DNA of 64,000 nt from positions 62,001-126,000 of the forward strand of contig JAHLKH010000002.1 in assembly GCA_025526915.1 (NCBI GenBank). Direction: 5' to 3'. The notes below the pieces were generated by a model. The model was not told the DNA's origin. It searched no databases and saw only the letters and a list, made by a program, of their open reading frames with translations. This document shows, in pieces, positions 1 through 12,520 of the stretch. A program made the position numbers and the translations under genes. The stretch is from Entophlyctis helioformis. Taxonomy: Eukaryota; Chytridiomycota; Chytridiomycetes; Chytridiales; Chytriomycetaceae. Every line of letters starts with the position of its first letter. Position 1 is the stretch's first letter.

Positions 1-2314
1 CGGATACACCGACACCACCACCGGCGAGTTCTGGAGGAGCGATCAGGCGACGAACGGCACGGACATCAAGACGGACGTGAACGTTGCTGGCGGCTGGTGC
101 CACGTTGAGCGCGCAGACAACACCAACGGGTTTGCACCCATCTCGTACCTGCATGTGAGTATTGCCGCTTGTTTATGACCGGGATCACTCCCTGTGTGAT
201 GGGTGGCGCCACACGCTGCGACTCTTAAAGCTGACAACATGGCAACAGTTTGAACCGATTGCAGACGGGCTGGAGGAGGACCTGCCAGTGCACGCAAACC
301 TCCGCAACAGCAGTCACGGATTCATCATCGACCCCAAGCCTCACCACCGGGTTTCGGCGACGCAGTTCATCACATCGTTCCCGGCACCACCACCCGACTC
401 TGGCGTCAGCAGCCACTGCGACGATCTTCCTTCGACGGGCATCACAAGCATGTTTCTCGACCCCGCTCGAGTGGGCACAACGATCCACTCCGCGTGGTCA
501 TCCCTGTTCCACAGCACCGACGGCATCCGCGAGTTTATTCTCCGTGGGCCAGTGCCGACGCCTGAGACGTCCCGCCAGCGCGGCCATCTTGTCGAGGCCT
601 CCATCCTGGACAGGCAAGGCAGTCTGCCGCTGACAACGCCGTCGGTCTACACGATCGAGTCGCGCGGCAACAATATCATGCACTGGATGCCGCAGCTGTC
701 GGCATTCAAGGTTCTTGTGCACGCTCCTCTTCGCCGCAAGGCGACGCCGACAGGCCGACGCGGCATGGGTCTGTACACCGCCACAGACGAGTTTGTCTCG
801 TACAAGATCACGACATGGGTAAGACTGCGTGTCTGGTTGTCATGGCACTTGCGATGCTTGGCCCACAAGGTGGCTGACTGGCCGGCCAGTTTGCATCGTC
901 GTCGGAACTTGCGCACGAGACCGAGGGCAACGTAACGGTCGAGCGTCGCTTCAACGACTTTACGTTCCTGCATGCCCATCTCAAGGCTAGGTTCCCTGCA
1001 CACACGCTCGCCACGCTGTCGCTGAACATTCCGCCCAAGAACGCGCTGGGATCGCGGTTCGACCCCGTGCTCATTGAAGAGCGGCAGCGCGGTCTGCAGA
1101 TGTACATTGACCGCCTTGTTGCGCATCCGCTCGTGCGCAGCGAGGACATTGTCATGTCCTTCCTGAGCGTTGGCGGCGTGGCCAACGACCCGTCGATCTT
1201 GGACGACGTGACGCCGCTTGCGTTTGACGAGGAGTCGTGCGTGCCGTGGGTCGATGATGGCCAGTGGCGCGACAAGTTTGGCGCACCGGCCGCCAGCGAG
1301 CGAGCCGTGTCGTCCTTCTATGAGCACGTGATTGTGCCCGACTCGGCAAAGTACAACGGACTGAGCATGTACGTGGCCATGTGCTGGAATCTGGCGTTGG
1401 CGCTGCGCCGGATGGGCTGGCTGACAAGGAATGGCTTGGATGGCAGGTCGACGTTCAAGCTGCGATGCGTTGGGGCTGTGACCGAGCGGCTCGAGAACCG
1501 ACTTGCGCCGCTGATTGACGCGACGACCAAGTACCAGATGCACGGCCACGAGATGAAGGACAGCTTCCTGCTGATGGCGCAAGCGCTGCAGTCAATGGGA
1601 AGGCAGATGGCGCGCACGGGCGGCGAGCATCCTGGATGCTGGCTCCCGACCTGCCAAGGTAAGCGACTCGAGCGGCGATGGGTTGATATGTGAGGTGTGC
1701 ACTAGACTGACGCAAGCAACCACCACTGGCCACAGACTGCCGGCCGATTGGAGACGCGCTCATCACAGCCAGCCTGCAGCTCAAGCATGTGTCGGAGATC
1801 TATGGCAGCCACGTGAGTCGACCACGACCATCGTCAGCGGCCACTGCGACCATTCTGACGACTGACACGCCCCCCCCGCTTTGCATGCACAGAGCACCAA
1901 GTCGGTCGCCCACTTTGTCCAGCACACTCGCAACTTCAAGGCGATGCTGGCGCCGGTCAAGACGCTCACAACCACGTACCATGCCGCCACGCAGACGGCC
2001 ACGCAGGCGCTGCAGGATGATGCCGACCGTGGCCACCCGTCGTCGCTCGCCGGCATGTCATCGCCGCACCATGTTGCCGACAACCGGTCGCGCGCGACGG
2101 CAGCGGGATCCGGCACCAGGACATCCAGAAACGCGCGGCGGTGGTTCTGGCTGTCGCGGAAGCCGAGGCCGTGCACGCGCACGACGAGCGGCTGGAGATG
2201 ATCGAGTCGGGCATGGCCGACTGGCTCGACGACGAGATTGACAAGTATGAGCGCATCCTGCGTCGTCTGAGAGCGGCTCGGGCCGGCTTCACTGGCCCCA
2301 ATTCGCGCATGTAA
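1..2314 (+). CDS. Sorting nexin 9-like protein (SH3-PX-BAR), 5' partial
   Basis: The window opens inside an SH3 domain: the exon ending near 153 reads GWCHVERADNTNGFAPISYL, the usual end of an SH3 fold. A PX domain follows. It starts FKVLVHAP near 707, is interrupted by an intron near 820-890, and resumes with a VERRFNDFTFLHAHL segment that is the phosphoinositide-binding core. The remaining exons (about 1150-2314) are helical and fit a BAR domain, ending ...DKYERILRRLRAARAG before a TAA at 2312. This order is that of SNX9/SNX18/SNX33, which bind curved PI-containing membranes and couple endocytosis to dynamin and actin (family knowledge). Likely introns lie near 154-250, 820-890, 1661-1735 and 1816-1892. 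The frame changes near 2060-2110, so a further short intron or an indel must lie there. Confidence 0.8.
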
Positions 2315-2508
2315 AACGCATGTACTACCACCACCGCCACTACTACTACTATCACCACCAACGCAACCACTACCTATTGTCTGTCTGCTGCCGCCGAGCA
2401 GTGGCATGAATGCGACATTAAAGCAAGAAGATGATAAGCACATTACATTCAGAGATGAAAAGAAAATAGAATAGGTTGTGGATGGATAGATGCGTGTGTG
2501 CCATGGGA
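2315..2508. other. Convergent 3' intergenic gap
   Basis: Short A/T-richer gap between two convergent stop codons. It holds a CCACCACC/TACTACTA simple-sequence patch at about 2320-2370 and AATAGAATAG-like A-rich sequence near 2460-2475, which may serve 3' end formation on either strand. No gene is seen. Confidence 0.5.
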
Positions 2509-3637
2509 TCAGAACAGTCCCATGGCGCTCAACCGGTGGCGCAAGCGTTTCATAGTCCCCTCCTTGTGCGCGTGGGGCGTGCTGTGCAAAGATGACGTTG
2601 GTGTGGTCGGGTCGACGCATCCTGCCGAGCTGGGCGACGATGCGGTCGGGCTCAGGGGAGACAGCTCTTGCTCGAAATCGTAGCTGGACATGCTGTTACT
2701 GCGCACGTGGCGCACACGCGGCCGGCCAAGACTCACGGCGCGACTCATGGCGACCGGCCGGCCGGGGATATCCGCGACTGGGTGCGGTTGGAGCGGCGAT
2801 GCGGGATCGGCGGATGTGCACGGGTCGCGCGGCTCGGCGTGCATCTGGCTGAGGCTCTGCGACCGTCCGTGCATGGATGCATGATGATGTGCCGTGATGA
2901 TGCTGAGACTGTGATGGTCCGACGATGGCGTGCCCAGGCGGCGTGGCAGCCGCTTGAGACCCGTGCCTGGCGGGAGCAGCGGCCGTGCTCCCATGGCAGT
3001 GAGTGACAGAGGGACAGGCGATGGCAGACGAGGCGTAGATGGGAGCGACGCGACGGGCAGCGACGACGAGTCGTTGAATGCGGCAGGAGCAACAGGCGGG
3101 ACGTCCGTCACGACAGACGCGTCTTGGGCGTGCTCGGGCGTGCGTGGCGCTTCGGCCATTGGAGAAACAGGCGGCGACACAGCATCAGCCGCACTAGGCG
3201 TATCAGCAGCAAGGAAGCGAGACGCGGCGGTTGCGGAACGGACAGAAACCGCGGTCGGTGTGTCCGGCAGATCGCCGTCGCCTTCCGTGTGCTCTTGTCC
3301 GGGGCTCGTGACGGTCAAGATCGGCAGAGTGCGCTGGACTGGGGTCGCAGTCTCCTGCTGGTCGCCATCGTCTTCGCCAGAGCGCGCCACGTCCACATCA
3401 GCCTCGAGGGTAGCGCCAGCGATCAAGGGCCTCGTGCTCGGCACAACAGCGTCGCCGTGCATAGCTTCGTCGCCATCAACGTCCGTGTCGCCATGCCCAG
3501 TCGCTGCATCGTCGTCGTCCTGCATCTCGTCGTCGCCGACATCGCCGTCGTCTGCATCGCCCATCTCTTCGTCTTCGCCCATCTCTTGGCCGTCTTCGTC
3601 CATGTCCTCGTCGTCTTCCTCGTCGTCGTCGTCCTCA

Positions 3638-3669
<32 letters not shown>

Positions 3670-6600
3670 GTCATCGTCGTCTTCCATGTCCATGATCTGC
3701 TTCTTGCGAATCGCAGCCTCCTTGTACGACCGGAAATCAAACTGCGTCGGATCAAACACGCAGAACGGATGGATGAGCAGCTGCGATGCCGTGGGCCGCA
3801 CCTCGGGATCACTGCACGCATCTGGCTGTCAGCTGCAAAACAATAACAACAGAAAAGCACACCAACAGCCATCACCGTCACGTGGTCTCTTACATGGTGA
3901 AGCACTTGGCAAGGAAATCCGTCGCTTCGGGCGACAGGAAACTGGGCAGCGGCGGCTTGTCCTCGCGTCCGAGACGCCACATGGTCTGGATCTCGTCCAG
4001 TTGTCGCCACGGGTGCGACCCGGTGAACATCTCGAGCACAACACATCCAAGACTCCACACGTCCACTTTGGCAGAGTATCCCTTGGCCTTGATGACTTCG
4101 GGTGCCATCCAGTAGATCGAGCCCTGGATCGACATGCGCGAATTGTACCGGTACGCCATGGAGTACTTGTTCTTCTTCGAGATGCCAAAGTCGGAGATCT
4201 TGGTCCAGCCGTCCTCGTCAATGAGAATGTTGCCGCCCTTGATGTCGCGGTGGATGATGGCCCGCTCGTGGAGGTACTCCAGGCCGCACAGCACCTGCGA
4301 GACAATCGACCGCACGAGCGGCTCTTCGAAGCTGCCCATGTGCGCAAGGGCTGACGCAACGGAGCCACCCGAGACGTACTCGAGGAACACATTGATGCAG
4401 TCGTCCTGCACATCAAAGCCCAGGTAGTGCACAATGTTCTCGTGGTTGAGGTCCTTGAGCAGCGAAATCTCGCGATGCAGTGCCTCGAGCATCTTGCGAC
4501 GTGCCTTGGCCGCCGACTCGTCCTGTGTCGGCCTCTGCTGTCCGCCCTGCCCATCGCTGCCGCTGCCGCTGGTGCGGTTCGTGCGCGATCGCGACGCCTC
4601 TGACCGGATCTGCACCTGCTTGACCGCCATGATCTCGCCCGTCGTGCAGTTGACGCCATAGTACACCTTGCCAAAGGATCCAGCGCCAATGAGCGGGCCC
4701 TTGACCCAAGGAACGGCACGGGGGACGTCTGGATTGACCTTGAACGCGATGCGGTAGTCTGCGTACGACTCGCTCGGGTGCAGGGCAGAGAGCGACTCTG
4801 CAGACTCCTTGGGCAGAAAGTCCTTGGAGTGGTAGCTGAGCTCGTCATCGCTCTTGAGTTTGCCGGAACGTATGGCATCGTCATCGCCGTCCTCGTCATC
4901 GCCGTCCTCGTCAATCATGCTGCCGTCAGAGCCTTCATCGTCTGGCACGGCTTGGTCGCTGTCGGCCGACTTGCTTACATCCGTATTGGATTCGGCATCG
5001 ATGCTGACATCGCGCGTGGTGCGCTTGCGAGTGCGTCGCTTGCGTCCATGCTCAGGGCTCTTGCCAGCAGCGACACCGCCGCCAGTCGCGCCGTTGATGC
5101 CAGAAGCAGATCGGCCCTTGGACAGACCGCCGCCATCGAGACGCGGACCGACGACACCGCCACCTCCATCGACTTGCGTGCAGACGAGTCCCCATGGGCA
5201 GCTGGATCCAACCCTGCGCCAGGAGAAGGTGACGTGGTTGTGGCAGGAAGCTGCCCTCGGAGCTTGTCAGAGATCGACCCAAACGACCGAGACCGCGAAA
5301 CTGACCGACGGTGCAGACTGCCAGCGTGGTCGTCGTCAGACACCATGCCTGCGGCAGACTCGGGCCGCACATCGGAGGATATCCGCCGTCCAGAGCCAGA
5401 CGAAGAAACGCTGCCGTGAGACCGGTCAAGCGGGTACGGGTGGCCAGCACCGATACTGTGCGCGCCAGACTTGGATCGCCGACGCGCGCGGTTGCCAGGA
5501 AGGACGCCAGGCTCGATCTCGCCATCGCTCCCGCCACCGCCTTCGGGCAGCGACGGGGTCAGCAAGTCCGAGAGCACGGCATCTTCCTCTGCGCGCTCCA
5601 CCTTGACTTTCCACTCGTCTTCCAGACTCTTGCGCGTCGCAGCAGCAGCCGCGTCGTCCTCGACGCCCTCGATAATCACGTGCGTCTGTCGCGTCGCGGA
5701 AGCATTGAGCTCCATATTGCTGGAGAGCAGCTTCCGCGCCATGGCTTGCAAATGCTGCTTCTGCAGGAGAATGCGGCTGGTGCGCTTGTTGGTGACCGCC
5801 TCCTTGATGACCGCCGGCAGCGACTTGCCTGCAGACTCGGCATCGACGCCGTCCACGCTCGTGCCATCGGCCGTGGCCAGCAGGTCGAGCGAAGCGCCAG
5901 GCGTCAGCGTGCCGTCAGGCAAACGAGCCAGCTCGCCAACAGCGGCGGTCTCGCCGACGTCTGCAGGAATGACAGCAAGGGCCGGTATGGGCGACAACGA
6001 CGTGGTCGCGACAGTAGCGGCAGGAGCAGGCGCGCCAGAAGCAGGAGCAGAGGTAGCAAGCGCGGCATTCGCGTCGGCGATGGCGGCAGCACCGAGTGCA
6101 GCTTGCTCCGCACGACCGGGGATGGCGCGATGCCTAGACCGCAGCTGTGAGATGCCGGGGAAAAACTCTTCGAGGTTCTCCACAATCAGCTGCGACGGGG
6201 GCCGATCGCCGAAAAAGTGCTCCAGTTTCTTGGAGCTCCGCACTGGGGCACCATTCTCGCCAATCTCGTCGTCGCCGCTCGACCCAATGATGCCGCCGAT
6301 CGTCGGCACCTTTGAGACGCGTTTGGGGATAGGTGGCGGCAAATCGCTGGGTACGCCGACGCCAGAATAGACGGACGAGATGGACGGCCGGGCCGACATG
6401 CGCCGCGTCGAATTCTTGCGCTCCTTGCGCGACAGGTTCTGCTCGCCAAAGAAGTTGGCCAGCTTGGGCGGCGGCGCGGTGGGCACCGTTTCGCCAAAGA
6501 AGCTCGTGAGTTTCTGGAACGACCGTGTGCCCTTGGCCTGCGACTTGCGCGGCATGGGCATGCCAGTGATGGGATCGATCTGGATGGGGGCGTGCTGCGG

Positions 6601-9600
6601 CAGATCCGACGGCGGTCCGTCCACGCCTGCATTGCTTGGACCAACCGCGCCAGCCGACCGGTCCGAGTCGTTCGAGTTGATCGAGGCTGACGACGTGGCC
6701 GGTGCAATGTGGTTGGCGCCTTTGCGCACAGAGATCCGCGGCGCATACTCGGGCCGCTTGTCCAGCGTGCTAGGTGCACTTGAAATCGACGCCCGTGCAT
6801 GTGCTTGGCCAAACATACCGGCATTGGCAATGATGGGCAGCGGATGGTGTGTGCCAACAGCCGATGCAGAGGGAGGACCCGTAAAGATAAACTCTTGCAA
6901 TGCCTTTTCGGCGTGCTTGGACTTATCCTTGGCCTTGTCCTTGTCCTTGGCGGCCTTGGCAGCAGCGTTGCGCTCCTTGGACTTGCCGTGCTTGTGGCGC
7001 TTCTTGTCGACAATCAAATGAGTGCGATAGGGATGGTCGGGGTTGAGACAGATCTCCATGAGTGTGAGGTCGTCGATGGACGTGTCGCGCACAAATCGGT
7101 TGGTTTTGAGCGACTTTTGGTCAATGTAGAGCTCGTAGCCCTGCCGCTCTTCTTGTGCGCGCAGGTTGAACTTGTTGAAGATTTTGTCGCGCACCAGCGT
7201 GGCGTCTTGGAGACCTGAAATGTCGACAATGTGGGACTGCTGAGTTGGGTCGTAGACTCGGATGCATTTCTGCGAGCCAGCCAGCAATCCATCAGGCGCA
7301 TCCATGTGGTGTTAGAACGGTGTGCAGAAGAGATGTCTGCCACAGGCATGGCCGAGTCAAGGGCAGCAAAACATACCGCGCGGATGTGCTCCAGGTTCAT
7401 AATGTCTTCACGTGCCGCAGGCTCAGACGCAGCAGGCGGCCGGGTGACGCGACTGTTTCGCAGACTCGGTGTCTTGTCGGCCACAATCGATCCTGCGCGT
7501 TGGTGTTGACCGTCTGTCGGCATCTGGTCCGATGTCGGCGACTGCAGCGGCGTTGATTGCAAGTGTGGCTGGTGCAGGTGGATGACCTGCGGCTGGAACT
7601 GCTCGAGCTGAGAAAACGTGAACGATGTCGCCAGCGGCGAGAGCGGCGAGCTCCGCATGTCGCCGCCGCCGCCCTGGTACAGCTGGTGCGACTGGACGAC
7701 TGGCGAGAACCCGCTAGAAAGCGGAGGCCCGCTGCCTGCCTGGTTGGGCGAGATCTTGCCGTCGGACGACCGAAACTGTCCATTGGCATCCAGCACTCCG
7801 CCAGCAGACGGCGGCGTGCCACTCGTCGGATAATCAGACGGCTTCATCGAGGAAGTGCGCGGCATGATGATGGGCGACACGGACTCGGCAATGGTCGTGC
7901 GACGCGCGCTGCGGATGGATGCTGTGCGGCGGATGTCGGGCAAGGCCGAAAACTCGTCGCCAAGGTGCGATCCAGCAGGTCCGTTTGGGCTCTGCGGACT
8001 CGTCTCTGGCTCAATGTCGTTTCTGGACGACGAGTTGGACGACGTCGCCGCCGCTCCACCGCGACCAAAGGCAAAAAACGACCGCAGAACAGAGTGGTTG
8101 GAGCCATGCGACGAAGAGGGCACCAGGGGGCTCGGCAGATCAGGGCGGCCCTTGGTCGATCCAGCCGAGCTGCCCGACCGCGCCGAGTTGAGCTTGAGCC
8201 GCAGCTCAGAATTGTTCTCGGAGATGGACAGCTGTCCATGCAGACACTCTACATGTCAGCACCAAGGCTGATCGAGTGGTGCATCACGCACGAGCCAGAT
8301 ACCAGACAAACATACCTGATCGTCTTCGAGCACGGTTCCAGCGCGTGCCCGCGACTTGAAGGGCCGCGGAAACCCGGACCAGCCCGAATCGGTGGTGGCA
8401 GAGTGCGGCGTGTCGGGCGTTGTTCCTGCCGCATTCTGCCTCTCCACGTCAGACAAGGCAGCCTGCTGCTCCCACGGCGTGACTTCAAACTGCTCCCATG
8501 GCGTGATACTGGTGCGCGAGAGAGCAGAGTCCAGCTGGCTTTTGCCTGCAGGCGAGCCACGCCCTGGGCCTGGGATATCGATGCGTGGCGTGTTCTCGCG
8601 GCCGTGTCCGGCATGTGCACTGAGCCCCTCGACGCTGGGCGATGTCGTGCGCCTCTTTCCAAACGACATGTTAAAGTTCTTGTGGGCGATGCTTGTGCCT
8701 GCATGGGTTTGGTTGCTGGCTGCGCTGCTGTTGCTGCCAATGCTGTGCGACAGGGCATTCGAGTTCATGCTCTGGGCGAAACTGGCGCCATCGGAAAACG
8801 ACGGGCTCGGGATCATTCCCGACGCAGGGCCATACGACCGCGCAGAGAGGGGCAGCCGACTACCTGCGCTTTCACGGACGCCGTCTGGCGATCCATCCAT
8901 GGACATTGGAGCCATCTGCAGGTACTTGGCCTCGGATGGCGAGATGCCATCCTTGTCTTGCGGGTCGGGCTCGGCTGGTGCAAGTGTCAGAGCGGGCCGG
9001 CTGGCGCTTGTGTTGATGCTCAGCCCAGACGCGTGCAGTTGGTATGCGAGCTGCGTGTGTGATCGCTGCTGCGATATGCGCAGGCCATGAGCGCCAGGCT
9101 GTTGCGATGGAGAGCCAGCCGTCTGGGTGATGTTTCCAGCAGACCCACTGGCGCTTGACGCAGGCGTGTGGCTCTGCTCAGGCGTCATGTCCGATGGGCT
9201 TGCAACGCCACGCGATGCATTCCGTGGCGGCTGCTGCTCTTGGTGCTCGCGCTGCGCTCCACCGAATGCCGACGTGGCTGTCAGCGATGGCGACGACGCA
9301 GCGACAACTGCACTTGGAAGCTGCATCGGTGGCACAACTGACGCAAAGGACGAAGCCGTCCTAGGCGACAACCGAGGCGACAACCGAGGCGAAAGTCGGG
9401 GCGACATGCGGGGCGACATTCGCGGAGATCCCGTTGTGGCTGCTGCAATACGTGCATTGATCGATGCAGTGATATCATGGCCAGATCCCGATCCCTGTCC
9501 AGGAGGGTTTCCGGTGGGCGACAAGGGCCGCACCACTCTCACGAGCTCTATCGGCGCCTGTACCTTGTGAATGGTATCGCTCTTGATTGATGACACGAGC

Positions 9601-10669
9601 ACACGGTTGGGCACAGCTGGTACCGCCGCTGTTGTTGTTGCTGTTGTTGTTGTTGTTGTTGCTGTTGTTGCCAGCGGCAGATCGAACGGTGCGATCACTT
9701 CGAGTGGTTGCTGCTGCTGGTTGCTGTTGGAATTGCCGGTCATCGTGAAGAGGCCGGTGGAGCAGCGAGTCCAGCGTGTTGGAGTGCTGATGTTGCTGCT
9801 GGTAGATATGCTGCTGGTGAAGCGGCGATCCCGGAAAGGCCGACGCCGGCGGAACAGAAGACGACGCCGAGAGGAGCGCAGCGGAGCCGTGCACGGCTGC
9901 AGAGAGCGGGCCGGTTGGGATACTCGCATGCAGCGGCCCAGAAGCAACGGCCGTTGTGATGGCGTGCAGTTGCGGTTGCGGCAGCGGCAGCGGCAGTGGT
10001 GGCCGATCGTCGATGGGCGAGCCTGCGTGCACAGATCCGGCGTACACAGACCCGGCATACACAGATCCAGCGACTGAGCCAGCGGCCGAGCCCGACACCG
10101 AGCCGAACGCAGCCGTAGTAGCAGCAGAAGCAGCAGCCGCAGCAGCCGGATTGTCCATGTTGTCGATGCGGGCATGGCGGTCGTCGCGGGCGATGCGCTT
10201 GGCAATCTGCAGGATGCGGGTGCGGTCGGCAGCGGCGGCGATGCCCATGTCCTTGAGGCTGTTGTACGAGACGGTGACCAGGCGCGGGCCGGTGAGGTCG
10301 TTGCGGGCAAAGACGTCCCGGTACTGCGACAGGCCGTTGGCGTCGAGCATGCGCAGCACACGGCCGATATCCCACGAGCCCAGCAGCGGGTCGCCGCTGT
10401 CGGCTGCACCGATGCCGGCCACCGAGGCGCTGGGCGGCGTGGCCGAGTGCGCAGACAGCGACGGCGACGGCGGCGTCGAGGCGCCGTGGGTGCGTGGTGC
10501 CGTGGGTGCCGTGGGTGCCCTGTACGCCGTGCAGGCCTGCGTGCGGCTGCGTCTGCGGCTGCTGCGGCTGGTGGTTGGCGTCTGTTGACAGCAGTGCCTG
10601 CGGTGCGCCTGCGGTGCCGTGCAGGCTCTGCGTGCTGTGGATGCTGTGCGTGCTGCTGGCACCGCTCAT
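2509..10669 (-). CDS. STE11: Giant STE11/Byr2-type MAP kinase kinase kinase (SAM-RA-kinase)
   Basis: This is a MAPKKK of the fungal Ste11/Byr2 class, which activates a MAPKK in mating, stress or morphogenesis pathways. Reading 5' to 3' on the minus strand there is a SAM domain (about 10390-10170, GSWDIGRVLRMLDANGLSQY), then a long disordered linker with a tandem SPRM/SPRL run near 9360-9420. A Ras-association-like domain (about 7275-7010) and a second long linker follow. The kinase domain (about 4710-3790) has a GAGSFGKVYYG P-loop, AVKQV lysine, HRDIKGGN loop and DFG. After it come an Asp-rich run at 3600-3680 and a roughly 430-residue tail ending MGLF. Introns are visible at 8247-8315, about 7277-7368, and between FLAKCFT and DPEVRPTA near 3810-3890. 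Frame changes at about 10500, 9700 and 5150 are unexplained. At roughly 2,600 residues it is several times longer than yeast STE11. The start is probably MSGASSTHS; an ATG at 10662 lies in the SAM frame. Confidence 0.85.
3598..3684. repeat. GTC/GAC trinucleotide tract coding poly-Asp
   Basis: A run of GTC-type triplets on the plus strand, read on the minus strand as an almost pure Asp/Glu stretch just after the kinase domain of the MAPKKK. Nearly uninterrupted triplets imply length polymorphism. Confidence 0.8.
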
Positions 10670-10858
10670 GGTGCGTCGGTGCATCGGAGCGTCTGCGTCT
10701 GCGTCTGCGTGTGGGCGTCTGCGTGCGTGTAAGCGAGCGAGCGAGCGAGCAAGCGTCTGTCTATGCGTGTGTGTGCACAAACACAGATTCGTTGAAACGG
10801 CAGATACGCACAAAGACAGACAGTAAGACATACGCTTCGGCTGGCTTTATTGGCTGGC
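10670..10858. promoter_or_regulatory. Upstream region of the MAPKKK gene
   Basis: Gap between the MAPKKK start and the stop of the next minus-strand gene. It contains GTCTGCGTCTGCG and a GCGAGCGAGC simple repeat at about 10695-10755. No conserved core promoter element could be recognised. Confidence 0.35.
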
Positions 10859-10859
10859 T

Positions 10860-11606
10860 TTAATGGCTGCGATCGCAGGCTGCAACACGCTCGCCAAGCG
10901 CAAGATGCCGCACGTCGGCCAGCTGCACGGCCTCGGCTTCTGCGCCTGCACCCGCCTGATGTTGCGACTGCAACGACTGCAACGCCTGCAACGACTGCAA
11001 CGACTGCAACGACTGCAACGCCTGCGCGAATCCAGGCATGACAATCACAACCTGCTCGCGCTCGGCAAGCCGCCGTCGGATATGCTGCCGCAGCATGCCA
11101 AAGTCCAGATGCCCGGCAGCCAGGCTCGGCAGCCGACTCACGACGCGACGCTCGCCTGCACCCACGCCGCTCTCTGCGTCCCACCCGCGCATCTCCGCGC
11201 CTGCACCTGCACCCGCTCCCGCACGGTCAAGCCCAGCTCCAGCTACAACGGCAACTCCAACCGGCGGCGCGATCCCTGGATCGGCGAGCGTCGTGGCCCA
11301 CCACCACAGCATAAAGTACACGAGCAGCCCGCCGGCGACACAGACGACCGACACCCACAGCCCCGCGTACCGGGCAGCCAGCCCAGCCGACCGCGCCGCA
11401 GCCGCCCACGCCGTATTCTCCGACGACAGGAAAAAGTACACGAGGCCGAGGACCGTGACGCTTACGGCCGCACACACGGTCGCCTTGATCAGCATCGCCA
11501 CCTCGTCCTTTGGGCACGGCGCTGTTGGCATGGACCGGGCAGCAGTCAGCGTGGCGGTCAGCGTGGCGGTCGCACATGCCAAGAGACCAGCGATCGGCGA
11601 GTGCAA
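10860..11606 (-). CDS. Small multi-pass membrane protein with a LQS repeat tail, unknown function
   Basis: A 248-residue ORF that I cannot assign to a family. The N-terminal third has a hydrophobic segment (about residues 35-62, ending LGLVYFFLSS). A second follows at about 78-108 (YAGLWVSVVCVAGGLLVYFM), so two transmembrane helices are likely. After them comes a Gly/Ala-rich linker and a basic segment (RQHIRRRLAEREQ). Near the C-terminus a LQSLQSLQSLQALQSLQS run of Leu-Gln-Ser triads is encoded by imperfect 9-bp DNA repeats at 10968-11030. Leucine every third residue does not make a standard coiled coil. No intron is needed. Topology and function are open. Confidence 0.5.
   Translation of the reverse strand: MHSPIAGLLACATATLTATLTAARSMPTAPCPKDEVAMLIKATVCAAVSVTVLGLVYFFLSSENTAWAAAARSAGLAARYAGLWVSVVCVAGGLLVYFMLWWWATTLADPGIAPPVGVAVVAGAGLDRAGAGAGAGAEMRGWDAESGVGAGERRVVSRLPSLAAGHLDFGMLRQHIRRRLAEREQVVIVMPGFAQALQSLQSLQSLQALQSLQSQHQAGAGAEAEAVQLADVRHLALGERVAACDRSH
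10968..11030. repeat. 9-bp tandem repeat (CAACGACTG-type)
   Basis: About seven imperfect copies of CAACGACTG/CAACGCCTG. On the minus strand they encode the Leu-Gln-Ser run in the small membrane protein. Confidence 0.75.
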
Positions 11607-11802
11607 GAGTGCAGTGGCTTGCCATAGTTGATGCTGCGCATCGAAAAGTCAGCGACGGAGCGGCGAGTGCAGGTGATGGGCGGTGGGCATGACCGCAGAA
11701 TGTCGTGTCGCGGTCGCCGGGACTGCGAGTGGAAGGCGAGTGCAGCGTGTCTGGACACCGGTAGGCTGGCGCTTGGGCACGAGTGGGAATCGGATGCGGA
11801 TG

Positions 11803-11837
<35 letters not shown>

Positions 11838-12520
11838 CCAGTGCTGCTTCCAGTGCTGCTCGTGTTGTCTGCTGTGCTTCGACGCGAATGGGCATGACTC
11901 GCAGAGGACGCAGCAGCCAGCCCGATCTCGAACGAGCCGATGCTGCATCGCCGCCATCCACGCCGGCAGCTGAGGCTTGTTGCTGCCGATGCTGCCGTCG
12001 TTGGTGTCGCTGATGTCGCGGGTTGCTGATGGTGTGGCCTCGCTGGCTGGTGGTCGGCATGGTCGGCACGGTCGGCATCTGGCTGGCTGCACTCGCTGTG
12101 CAAAACGCGGCTGTCGCTTGTTGCATTGACGGCGCGTGTGGCGTGGCTGCCAGCGTCGGAGTGTGGTGCATGGCTGGCCTGGGTGCTGCTGGCTTGGCCG
12201 GCGGGGCGGTCGTCGACAGGCGCCTTGCCCGAGGCGAGCGCCGTCCTCGGGCCAGCCGCGCTGCTGTCTGTGACGGCACGCATGGCCAGCGCCGTCTGCG
12301 CACTTGCAGATGTAGAAGCTTGCGGGAGCGCTGTCGCTGGCTCGGCGGCTGGAGAAGGCTGCAGCGCTTGATGCCGTGCAATGCTGCCGAGGGATCTGTC
12401 TGCGGTGTCGCCGGCGGAGTTGCTGGCACCGCTGGCCCGCGAGTCGCCTGCGCATACTGCTGCAGACTCCACGCCGCGAGGCCCAAGGTCGCTCAGCTCG
12501 ATGCCGTCTTCGCCCACCAT
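11558..12520 (-). CDS. Doubtful Ser/Ala-rich low-complexity ORF
   Basis: An open frame starting with MVGEDGIELSDLG near 12520 (it is open up to 12628). It encodes a Ser/Ala/Thr-rich, apparently disordered protein with a poly-Ser run from the GCT/CAG tract at 11808-11835. It overlaps the start of the next minus-strand gene and ends in a different frame. All three minus frames are open here because of high GC, so coding status is uncertain. It may instead be 5' exons of the adjacent membrane protein, or non-coding. No domain was recognised. Confidence 0.3.
11808..11836. repeat. CTG trinucleotide tract
   Basis: About nine consecutive CTG/GCT triplets followed by two CTTCCAGTG units, giving poly-Ser, poly-Gln or poly-Ala on the minus strand depending on frame. 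Confidence 0.8.

Noticed and set aside
2930..4354. 474-residue plus-strand ORF with a poly-Ser run
   Set aside because: Antisense shadow of the MAPKKK kinase and C-terminal exons; the poly-Ser comes from the poly-Asp codons read backwards.
7557..9062. 501-residue Arg-rich plus ORF
   Set aside because: Antisense of the MAPKKK linker; Arg-rich composition is typical of GC-rich shadow frames.
8256..10409. A separate gene for the middle part of the MAPKKK
   Set aside because: It has no start context or domain of its own and links by a good intron (8247-8315) to the RA-containing exon, so it was kept as a linker of the MAPKKK.
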